A DNA stretch of 64,000 bases from Helianthus annuus (taxonomy: Eukaryota; Streptophyta; Magnoliopsida; Asterales; Asteraceae): the NCBI RefSeq assembly GCF_002127325.2, contig NC_035434.2:152540289-152604288 (forward strand). Direction: 5' to 3'. The notes under the pieces are model-generated. The model was not told where the DNA came from. It saw only the letters and a program-made list of their open reading frames with translations, and did not search any database. A program made the translations under genes and the position numbers. Positions within the stretch are counted from its first letter, which is position 1. Each line of letters opens with the position of its first letter. This document shows positions 13,310 through 22,616 of this stretch, one piece after another.

Positions 13310-13425
13310 TAAGTGATAAGTCCACGCAGGGACTAATACAAGATAGGTGTCCATGCAAGGACTAAAGATAGGTCCACGTAGGGACTGGAATACGATAAGT
13401 GTCCACGCAGGGACTTATTTCAAAA
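13310..13425. repeat. short tandem repeat (about 30-bp unit) in Tekay leader
   Basis: Four imperfect copies of AAGTCCACGCAGGGACTA-like units between 13317 and 13420, just downstream (element sense) of the extra ORF stop. Flanking sequence 12926-13309 shows no ORF or other structure I can name. Confidence 0.8.
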
Positions 13426-13455
13426 TAGAAATTACATTAGTACAACTATTAAGGG

Positions 13456-14718
13456 CTAATGGTCACGTTTCTTCTTTTTGCCCTTTAGTAGGTTCGCCAA
13501 GCCTTTGAGAAATCCTCGGTGGCTTTTCTTCTCTTCCTCGAACTCTCTCTCCACACGATCTAGTCGATGGAGTATTTCTTCCTGTTCAGGAGGAGAGAAA
13601 CGTGGTTGTGACGCTTGATGCGGAACTGGAGGTCTGGGAGGTATTGGATACCCATGAGCTGAGTAGTCCGGTGGTCCCATGTTTCCATGTGCTCCGTCAG
13701 GGTAGCGCGCATTATATCTTGCCGACACCACGTATGGGTCGCGCTCATAGCCGTAGTTGTATTGTGCTTGTGACGGTTCGAACGGGTTGTAAGCCGTTGG
13801 ACCCGTGTAAGCAGGTATGGGTTGGTCATACCCAAATGGTGGCGAATTTTGTGCAGCTGGTGCGGAGTTCGCCTCCTGTATAGGACTTGAAGGTCCTTCT
13901 TCTCGTAGTGGCAGATAGTGGCTACTACTAGAATGTCGAGGAGTGCTGAAGTGCATACCCCCTCCTCCTCGTGTAGACATACGAGCATTTGTCCTCCTAC
14001 GCCTTGGCGGATCAGGTATTACTGGTTGCGCCGGTGGCGGAGGTGGTGGCATAACTGCCACAAAGCGTGAATCCTCAGAAGGATCCTGTGGATGTCGCGG
14101 TTGTTGTGATGTCTGTTGAGGTGGCGTGTAGTACCACTCATGTCGGTCAAACAACGCTTGGAAACTGTCAGGTCCTTGATAGGGCGTTCCATGGAAGGAT
14201 GACCCATCAGAAACTTCTATCGGATGCGTGGGCGTACCACGAGCTGGTTCAGTAGGATCCTCATCTTCCTCCATGGGATCTTCAGAAAAGTGGTCTTGTG
14301 GCCCTAGTGGAACAAAACCTGATGGTTCCTGTATGTAGTCAGCCGGATTAAACTGACCTATGTAGTATGGAGTAGGGTCGTCATAATTCCGGTGCGATAC
14401 CGAACATTGTAGAGGTATGAAGGAAGGTTGTGGGTTGTTGGGATCATTCTCTGAGTTTGGCCCAAAGGAGTGCCGATAAGATGGCGTCGAGCTGTGCGAA
14501 GTGGAATGCCTCGCGGGTTCGTAAAGATCTCTTCGTCGTTGTGGCTCTTCGCTCCGTGTCATCGAAGGATGTCTTGTACCAGATGGTCCAGCTTCGTTAT
14601 CGTGATGTGTCACGATTTCTCCTCTGCCTCTTCTTCCCCTTCCTCTTCCTCGGAATATAACAGGTGGCATTTTCCTGCTCCAAAACTTATTAAACATCGA
14701 AATGAAAAATAAAGACAA
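13456..14718 (-). CDS. extra proline-rich ORF upstream of gag in Tekay-type element
   Basis: Intact 420-codon ORF between the primer-binding site and gag. I do not recognise a named family. The N-terminus is strongly basic (RGRGRGRRGRG). The middle is low-complexity, rich in Pro, Ser, Gln and Tyr, with an acidic patch (SEDPMEEDEDP) and a run of Pro (MPPPPPPPA). The C-terminus is predicted coiled-coil (LDRVEREFEEEKK) followed by a lysine-rich tail (LLKGKKKKRDH). Three in-frame Met codons occur within the first 17 residues. The third (at 14670) follows an AG that could be a splice acceptor, so MPPVIFRGRG is an alternative start. An uninterrupted frame of this length inside a repeat suggests it is, or recently was, translated. 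A nucleic-acid-binding accessory protein is only a guess from composition. Confidence 0.7.
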   Translation of the reverse strand: MSLFFISMFNKFWSRKMPPVIFRGRGRGRRGRGEIVTHHDNEAGPSGTRHPSMTRSEEPQRRRDLYEPARHSTSHSSTPSYRHSFGPNSENDPNNPQPSFIPLQCSVSHRNYDDPTPYYIGQFNPADYIQEPSGFVPLGPQDHFSEDPMEEDEDPTEPARGTPTHPIEVSDGSSFHGTPYQGPDSFQALFDRHEWYYTPPQQTSQQPRHPQDPSEDSRFVAVMPPPPPPAQPVIPDPPRRRRTNARMSTRGGGGMHFSTPRHSSSSHYLPLREEGPSSPIQEANSAPAAQNSPPFGYDQPIPAYTGPTAYNPFEPSQAQYNYGYERDPYVVSARYNARYPDGAHGNMGPPDYSAHGYPIPPRPPVPHQASQPRFSPPEQEEILHRLDRVEREFEEEKKSHRGFLKGLANLLKGKKKKRDH

Positions 14719-14828
14719 AAAGGAGCATCAATCCGAATTTGTCCTAAGTTCTTGTCTAGACTCAAGTATGTGCAATTGTGTCATTGAGATTAAACACAAT
14801 AGGGTAGTGTTTAATTCACTCAACGTTG

Positions 14829-14840
14829 GCTCTGATACCA
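14829..14840 (-). other. primer-binding site, tRNA-Met type
   Basis: The - strand reads TGGTATCAGAGC three bases after the 5' LTR, complementary to the 3' end of plant initiator tRNA-Met. This sets the element orientation and the 5' LTR edge. Confidence 0.9.
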
Positions 14841-14843
14841 ACC

Positions 14844-17800
14844 TGTCACACCCCGATTTCCGCGTGTCTCACCGGTGGGCCCGGTGGGGGATTACCGTGA
14901 CGATGTTGGCAACAATATAGTCAAACCACACAATTATATAATGCACAGCGGAAGCATAAGATAAATATATAAACTCAACCTCTGATTGTAATATCAAATG
15001 TATTACATAAGTTGAATAAATCCACAGCGGATCGTAAATAAACATAAAGTATTGTTCCATCAGATACTGCAATCAAGCTTGCGAGGCTTATCACGACGCT
15101 AGGGAGCTAATACCAGCCAATTTACGTTTAGGTACCTGCACTTAATCTTTTTGGGGAAAATACGTCAGTTTACACTGGTAAATACATTCAACTGACACAT
15201 TTGAAAATGTTTATTAAAATTGATTTGAATGCACAAGGCACAAACTCTTTTATAACTTGGGAAAATTATAATAAAATCTTGTGAACGTTTTACATGTTCT
15301 TTTATGCGTTCAGTAGCCCGGGTCGTGCCGGGTTAAAGATTTATAGACACACCACGTTTGCGTAAAACCGTAGTATAAAAACCAACGGCTACGTCTTTTA
15401 ATTTAATGTCGACACTTTATACCGCGTGTACGCCTACACCGGGATGTCGATGGTCGTGGCCATTTCGTAAAATGATGCCAAGGATATCCGGGACAACGGT
15501 CATTAAACCCCCCAAAGGCTTATAAGCAACAAAACTGTTTAAATGAGCCGATCATATTTAATCAATTAACCACCTAAGCGATGGAATTATATAATGCTCA
15601 ATCAAGCGGTATTAATATACCGTAACCCAAGCCCATATAGGGGAAATAAGTTAAAGTATTTACCTTTGCAAGTATATTTCCTTAATTTGGATTAAATCAC
15701 CGATAGCTTTTACTGGGGCTCCTAATCTGGAACGAAGGTTTTAATTAACCTCTTAGAATCCTAACGAGTCTTTATAATGGCCGTAGCCTAGACCGGTTGG
15801 TTCCGATATATATAGATATGGTTTAATCGCGCGAAAGGCGAAAACCGAGAATGGAGTGTGATTTTGTCCCAACAAGTTCAGAGACTTGTTTTATATGGGT
15901 TAATGGTTCACACTCTGGATTTTGGGGTTCAAATGATATTATTTGACCCGTATCGGCTAAACTATGAAAACTAGTTTCATAAGCCGAACAGTGCGCGCAA
16001 TAGGCGAAACGGTTAACTATGAGAGTCGTACGCTTATTTCCTAAGTCAATATGCCTTAAATGGGTTGTGGTATCAGTAGGATACCTTCCGTGACGCCCGT
16101 AACGAGTTTAAGTTAATATTATGCCCCGTAGGGGCTTTTCGGTCATTTTAAAGGCTTTAAAAAGGGCTTTTCGAGTTCTACAGGAAATCTGAGTTTCCCG
16201 AACAGCTTATAAAGCTTAAAATACTTTATTTATTTTTTAAAACCAGTAGCAACTGGAATCGGGTCAAAAGACCTTGTAGAACTCATGTTTTGGCCGAAAA
16301 GGGCATATTCGGTATTTACCGAATCGTAGCCATAACCGCAGGTTATGAGCGAGGTAAAAATTATTAAAAATCTTTAAAATTCTCAAAATATTATTTTAAT
16401 ATAGTGGGTAAAAGTTTTGGTGACGAAATCTTGGTTTAGATAGGTGTTATGCTAATTGCGCCGTTTATTACAAAAGTTATTTAAATTGCGCTAATTAGCA
16501 TAACTCTCATTCTAGACCTCGGATTGACGTGAAACTTTAAGGACATGCTTATAATTTACTAAGCAAGGTTCTGGTCCGTTCACGTGTCCGAAATACTCGT
16601 CTTAATTTTAAAAGGCCGTTACGGTCACTTTTAGGCGAATGACGGAAATGCGCAAAAGACTCGGGTAGCTCATGAACCGATCACAGAGGTGTATACCATC
16701 ATGTAACCTGGTCCTAAGAGAGTCCTAAGGTATATTTATACCTCACTAAAACGGGTCAGAACTGAAGTCAAAGCAAAAGTCAAACTTTTGCGACATTCGG
16801 CTCCGAACCGGGTCAATATAGCAAATGATCGATTCAAAAGAGCGCAAACAAGTTTATATACTTAATATCATGTTTTATAAGTGTCAAAACAGGTTTCATA
16901 ACATATACATTACAGATTATGCATAAATCGCTAAAATAGCTTTCTGTTGACTTTTTAACCGCACGTTTGACTCGATATTTGACATAGTTAGAGTGGTGAT
17001 CAGGGGGAACCTTTTTAGAGGTTTATTACCCACATAAATACCAACTCATAACTACTTTTGATCCGTCATAAGACTGAACCATTTTCAAGTTATTGTAATG
17101 ACAACCGTTAGTTACGACGGTTGTGTTTATAGGCTAAAACTATGGAAATGCATGACCAAAATGGTTGCGAACGACTTACAGAAGTGTGTTCTTGCTTATA
17201 GAGCAGAGAAGGGTGCTTGGGAGCTCCTTAGAATGATCAGAGATGTATGTTTGAGTTGTGTGAATGTTATGAGCCAATGTGGCTTATTTATAGTGCTCAA
17301 AAGCCTTCAAGATCATTACACAACAGTCTACAATTGATCATGGATCATGGGCAGGTGTCCCTAAGGTGTATGGGTCAAGTGTAGGGTGCCCATGCCTCAT
17401 TTATTAAGGTTTGATCGTTCACAATGCTCAAAAGGCAAGAAACTACAATGTTTCTGCATCTGGGCACTTTACGCGACCCGCATGGGAGTTCCCATGCACT
17501 TTTACGCGGGTCGCCTAAAGTTCAAATATCAGGCGTGTAATTTAGGAGGCTCGCGGCCCGCCTACACTTAAGCCTAACCTTCACGCGGGTCGCGAGAGGT
17601 CTGTTTTTCAGATTTTTAAAATCTTTTGTAATGATTATCAGAATCCGGTAATTAATAACGAAATCTTTCGTAATGATTTACCTGACCTTTCGGGTTTGAA
17701 GGGGTAACTTTGCGGTTTGGCCCTCGGTTATTTACCGATAGGGGCCTCGTGTTATATACCCGCATTATAAAGTCCCCGGTTAGTTTATTAATTATTTGGA

Positions 17801-18239
17801 AAGCCTTAACTTTCACTGTTGACGCTTTTAACCCTTCTCATACGAATTTGAGTATAACTCTTTCGTTTTAAGACGGAACTTCGCGGAATTTATACAGTAT
17901 ATTCTAGCGAGCGTATAATACTGTTACGAAGCCTTGGGAACGTTAAAGGGTCACTCAGAGGTAATATTCAACATGTTGACACAGTTAACCCCTGTAGCTC
18001 GTAATCTCTCACTTTCTTCCGCGTTTCGTTTCCGTACGATCTATGATTTATTCGTTTGAAGGTTCAAGCGTTATTTAGGGTTCCTATACAGTATATTTAC
18101 CCTTGTTGACATTTATAACCCTCGAATTTATATACTTTCAAGGTTTGTCAAAATTGGTCCTTTATTTAATATCAATGCCACGTGTAAACAAATGACACGT
18201 GTTAACACATTATCGGACACAAAAATTCGAGGTGTTACA
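14844..18239 (-). repeat. 5' LTR of Tekay-type element
   Basis: LTR of 3,396 bp, near-identical to 4142-7538. It would supply the promoter for the element. The TATA box on - is at 17285-17292, with the GC-rich inverted motifs at 17472-17594 upstream of it. The right edge at 18239 abuts the AGTTT target duplication. Confidence 0.93.
17285..17292 (-). promoter_or_regulatory. TATA box of Tekay-type 5' LTR
   Basis: TATAAATA on the - strand in the promoter-bearing LTR. Transcription would start about 30 bp lower in window coordinates. A second, weaker TATAAACA lies near 17125. No other core-promoter evidence is available from sequence. Confidence 0.55.
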
Positions 18240-18789
18240 AGTTTTAGCGGGAGGGAAATACTTATATAGAAATTTTTGGGCTAGTTCATCCCAGGTGTTT
18301 ACCGATCCAGCTGGGAGGGCGTTGAGCCAAGCTTTCGCTCGGTCTTTTAGTGAGAAAGGAAACATTCGGAGGCGGATGGCGTCATTTGATGCTCCGTTGA
18401 TCCGAAAGGTATCACATATTTCTAAGAAATTAGTAATATGCAGATGGGGATACTCGTCCACAAGCCCATGGAAGGTTGCGGAGTTTTAGAGCATTTGTAT
18501 CAAATGCGGCCGAAGTTCGAAGTTATTAGCTTCAACATTCGGAGCATTGATAGCGGCGCCTAGGTTACCTACGGTGGGTCGTAGATAATCCATGAGGGTA
18601 CGTTGGTCCGCCATTGGAAGTGGATCACCCGAAACCTTCTCTTGGTTTTTAGCTTTTAATCTTTTTCTGAGAAAGCGTTCGGGTTCCTCTAGAGGTTCTT
18701 TTATGTCCTTATTAGAACTGGAGCTCATACACTATGTAAGATTGGCGTCGGGTTCCAAGTCCTGCAATAAAAACAAAAAAGAATGCTGG

Positions 18790-19014
18790 TCAGAAGGTTC
18801 ACCACGGCCCCGTGTTCAGCGAACACGGCCCGTGGTCGGAGTTACAGTAAATGTTTTCCAGATCCCAGTTACTGGAAGTTGGACACGGGCCCGTGTTGCA
18901 CCGACACGGCCCCGTGGTCAGCCTTCTGTAACTTGGAAAACTAAAAACTGCCAGTAACGATGCTGGGCACGGCCCGTGTCCGACCAGGCACGGCCCGTGC
19001 TGAGCTCTGCAGAA
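18790..19014. repeat. paired-palindrome cluster, 5' leader of A1
   Basis: Palindromic 11/12-mers start at 18803, 18824, 18884, 18905, 18968 and 18989: three pairs, each 21 bp start to start. The copy at 18884 is a perfect palindrome, CACGGGCCCGTG. The cluster lies between the gag start and the primer-binding site, so it is in the 5' untranslated RNA. The second pair is bracketed by GTTACTGGAAG and CCTTCTGTAAC, an imperfect inverted repeat. Confidence 0.85.
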
Positions 19015-19106
19015 GCTGAAAAACTAAGAAAATCCTAAAAAATTTAAAAAGAAAAATAAAAATATGATTAGGCCGTTGATTCCTAACTTTCTTAAAATCC
19101 CTGTGT

Positions 19107-19123
19107 CCCCGGCAACGGCGCCA
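19107..19123 (-). other. primer-binding site of A1, tRNA-Asp type
   Basis: The - strand reads TGGCGCCGTTGCCGGGG, nine bases inside the LTR edge. This is the tRNA-Asp-type site typical of Athila elements and supports the clade call. Confidence 0.85.
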
Positions 19124-19132
19124 AAAACTTGA

Positions 19133-20821
19133 TGCGTGTGTGGTGTAATATAATTTAGATATATAATTAAGCCCTTTTTACACCTTTAGCCAAGTTTTAA
19201 ATTTATAAAACACGATATTCACTAACACTAAACACACATATGGGCAAGTGCACCCATCGTGGACGTAGTATAGTGTTGGTAAGATACCGAGGTCGTCCAA
19301 GGACACAAGAGCTTTTAGTACCGGTTTATCCTCAACGTCTAATCAAATCAAAAAGTTAGAAAAAATGTTTTTTAAACTAAGAAAATAAAAACTAAGTAAA
19401 TGCTGAAAAATAAAAATAAAATAAAAACAGATAGACAAGATGAATCACTTGGATCCGACTCGTGTATTAGTATAACCTTTGATTATTTTCGCACTTTTGC
19501 ACTTGTTTAAGAGATTATCTTAGTTATTGTAGTAGGCCCCTCTTTTGAAGGCGACGTCACCCTCAACCCAGTATTTTGAGTCAGCAAGGATACAATCCTA
19601 AAGGTTTGGATTATTGGAAGATAATGAATTAAGTTATTAATGCAAATTATGGTAGGCCCCGCTTTTGGCGGTGACGTTACCCTCGACTAAGTAGTCTGAG
19701 TCAGCAGGGATACAATCCTAAATAGCCGGGTTATAGTATTAATAGTAGTTAACTTATGAGGGGGTCAAAGAGTTTGGATCCTCGCCATCCAATACCTATG
19801 GGCATTGAAGGAGATCCTACTAAATTTGACCCAGGTCCCTTGCAGGACCTCTAAACGCTGAACAAGGGCAAGACCCTTACCAAACCGTTCCCTTAACCCC
19901 CGACCAGGTAGCCAACATACCTCCATATAGACCGTGGAGATATGAATGGTGAAAATCTTTTATTTTATATAGACAGTAAAATAATGCCAAGACACCACGG
20001 ACAAACGATAAGGAAAGATCACCTTCAACATAAGTAACTAGTTATTAAAGTCATTAATACAAAACCAAATAAAAAGTGCAAAAGATTAAAAATAAAAAGT
20101 ATTATACTAAACATTTGTCTTCACCAAGTGATGTAAGAGACTTAGGCAAACATGGCCTTGATTGTCAAGAACTCTTACGATCAATCTTGGATCCCGAGAC
20201 GACTCACACACTCTACGATAGACAATGCATGATGGTGGTGGATGATGGTGTTATGGTGGTGGTGGGTGGTGGATGAAGTGTGAGAGAGGTGGTGTGCCAA
20301 GGGATGGATTGGAATGAAACCAAGCACCCCTATTTATAGGCTGAACAGAAGGCTGGGCACGGCCCCGTGTCCGCTGGACACGCCCCCTGCCCGTCTGACA
20401 CTCTCTCTCTTCATTAATTGTAATTCGCAATTACAATTAATGCGCCTGCTGTACTTTCGCCACGCCCCCGTGCTCACTGGACACGGCCCCGTGGTGGGCA
20501 ATAGAAGCTTCTACAGGTTTGTCTTTTCCGCTGCTTCTTGGGCACGGCCCCGTGCTGGCTGAGCACGGGGCGTGTTCAAGCTTCTGTTTTCTCTTCTTTG
20601 CTTGGGGAGATGCCGTTGAGGGTTCGGGCAGTCTACTTTTATTCCTTTTCTTGTATTTATGTTAGAATTAGCTGTCTTTTTGCTTCTTTTGTGAATTTGA
20701 GCTCATTTCGTCCTGAAAATACAAAAGGAAGACAAAAACACTCTTTTTCCAACATTAGTACTTAAAAAGGGTTAGTTTTATGCCTTATTTGATGTAATTT
20801 ATATGTTGCATTTTACACACA
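19133..20821 (-). repeat. LTR shared by copies A1 and A2
   Basis: LTR of 1,689 bp serving as 5' LTR of A1 and 3' LTR of A2. On - it begins TGTGTGTAA and ends ACACGCA. The TATA box on - is at 20331-20338. The 31-nt AT-rich perfect hairpin is at 20412-20442. Palindrome pairs lie at 20344-20584, one copy having lost a base relative to LTR 3. Confidence 0.92.
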
Positions 20822-22616
20822 TCAAATATCCCCACACTTGAACTTTTGCTTGTCCTCAAGCAAAACTCTTTAAATGTGGCTTACACTCCAAATGGAATAG
20901 GTAGAAGAGAAGGTTTTTGGCTTGTCATAGAGTGTCGGGAATCCAAGATTTTTTTTTTGGGTTTTATTTTTATTTGTTTACAATCCTATTCGTTATGATT
21001 TATTTAGAACGCTTCATAGGATAAATTACTTATTTGGGCATAACATGCCTTTTTTAAAATTCCATTTATATACAAGTTCACATACCTCACGGGAGAGATC
21101 ACTCAACACTCGGCCGAAGGTGTATTTTTTTTAGTGAATCACTCGAGAGCGGCATGGAACTTACGCCTTCCATAGGCTTGCCAAGCAATCAATCCTCCTC
21201 CTTTTTAACTTTATACCTTTGTAAATATCAAGAGGACTTTTTGGGTGAAAGGTTAGGCTTGGGCTAAAGGTGGGTGGTTGGGTTAGTGGTTAGTAAAAAG
21301 GGTGAAAAGCGTAAAAAGCGTCGGTTTTCGTAACACATTCTGTTTTTAGTGACTTTTTATTTTGAAGTATTTCTCCAAACAAGCTTTTGTTTGTATAGCT
21401 TTGTTTGTTTTTAACTTCATCATCATATATATTAGTCACATAAAAGAACGAGCTTGCGAAAAACCGAGCTTGATACTAAAATAAAGGGTGAAAAATAAAA
21501 AGGGTTTTTGGTGGGTAAAAAGGGTTTAGGGTAGAGAAACGAAAGGTTTAGGCTCAAAGGGGTTAACTAGGGGGATTTTTTTGGGTAGGTGGTAAAAAAT
21601 TGAAAAATAATGGTGTAGAAAGAAAAAAAAATGGTTAGTCCTAATGCCTCCATCATTTACTTACTTGGGTTTAAGTTGGTAAGGACCGGGAATGAATCGT
21701 CGTGGCAAGTTCTAGAGTTGTAAGAACCAAGCGGCTATTCACACAAGAAACGAAAAATGAGCATTTAGTCTAAAGATGTAAATTTGTATGCTCAATAAAG
21801 GCTCAAAACTCACTTTTGTGGGAATGGGTTTTTAATGTGATCAAATATATATAATCAAATTTTAACTAGACTTGTTATGTCGTTTCATAATTTTCTTATG
21901 TTGGTTCTTGTTATCACGACGCTCTCGGTTGTAAATTTTATAAAAATATAACCTTATTAATCTTGTGATTCCTAACTTAAACTTTAGACAAGTAAGAAAA
22001 ATTGAAAATTTTTGAAAAAATTTGGGGTGTTTAGCGGTTCCAATAGAGTTTTGTGTAAGGCTTGTTGTTAGGACTTGCAAAATTTCAAAGTGTTAGATTC
22101 CCCCCCCCCACTTAAATTACACATTGTCCTCAATGTGTCCCAAAAATAAATTTTTAGGTTGATTGGATGTGCAATGTGGTGTTAAAAAGCAAAGATTTAT
22201 GTTACTGGCAGTCTGGACACGGCCCCGTGGGGACCGGACACGGCCCCGTGTTCAGGTGCCAGTAACAGAAATTAAAGAAATGAGAGAGAAGCCTGGACAC
22301 GGGGGCGTGTCTGCTGAACACGGCCCGTGTCCAGTTACCTGAACTGGGCGTTTTTCTGCAGATGGTTCAGCACGGGGCCGTGTTGGTTGAGCACGGCCCG
22401 TGTTGAGCCTTCTGTAATGGAGATTTGTGTCGGGTTGCTTCGTTCTTTGTGCATGGGGCCATTTTTCTCGTTCCCTTTTTCATCCATTATCACCATGAGT
22501 GTGTTTTATTCCTGCAAATTAAAACTAAAAGATTAAACTAGACTAAGGATAGTTCCGCGGAATGCCTCCGTGGTGCGCCACGTTTATAAGGGTCCTTGGC
22601 TAGACCCAATGTGAGG
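20822..22616 (-). other. A2 internal region, 3' non-coding part
   Basis: Counterpart of 590-2394, with the purine-rich tract next to the LTR, a C-run near 22102 and the palindrome cluster at 22201-22415. I see no coding potential. Small ORFs here are not kept as meaningful sequence. Confidence 0.75.
22201..22415. repeat. paired-palindrome cluster, 3' untranslated region of A2
   Basis: Copies start at 22218, 22239, 22298, 22319, 22371 and 22392, three pairs at 21 bp. All six arms are intact here, whereas A1 has point changes in two. The first pair sits inside the same perfect 10-bp GTTACTGGCA/TGCCAGTAAC inverted repeat. Confidence 0.87.

Larger units (their letters stand above)
4142..18239 (-). 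mobile_element. complete Tekay/Del-type Ty3/gypsy chromovirus nested in A1
   Basis: A full element of 14,098 bp inserted in the gag ORF of A1. It is bounded by two near-identical LTRs (4142-7538 and 14844-18239) starting and ending TG..CA and flanked by a perfect 5-bp duplication AGTTT (4137-4141 and 18240-18244). The empty site can be read in A2 around 24357. In element sense the order is 5' LTR, tRNA-Met primer site, a leader with an extra ORF (14718-13456), two tandem-repeat blocks, gag-pol (12121-7574), polypurine tract, 3' LTR. By eye the LTRs differ at fewer than about 25 sites over 3.4 kb, so insertion is recent. The clade call rests on the single gag-pol ORF, the C-terminal chromodomain-like segment and the TGTAACACC LTR start. 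Confidence 0.93.
2395..18728 (-). pseudogene. gag-protease of copy A1, disrupted by a nested element
   Basis: Copy A1 of the gag-protease ORF that is intact at 22617-24848. It starts at 18728, is split by the Tekay-type element (4142-18239), and resumes at 4141. Two further lesions are visible by comparison with A2. One is a CAA to TAA nonsense change (stop at about 18486-18488). The other is loss of one G in a G-run near 2620, which shifts the frame just before the conserved LGRPFL segment and ends the reading at 2610. Gag core, zinc-knuckle-like CX2CX3HX4C and the DLGAS protease motif remain readable in pieces. It cannot make the full protein. Lesions and insertion are seen directly; their order is not known. 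Confidence 0.85.

Noticed and set aside
14829..14840. tRNA-like matches at 14829-14840, 19107-19123 and 25227-25243
   Set aside because: Only 12-17 nt complementary to tRNA 3' ends; these are primer-binding sites, not tRNA genes.
18803..19000. GC palindromes as bacterial-type intrinsic terminators
   Set aside because: No T-run follows the stems and the setting is a plant retroelement.
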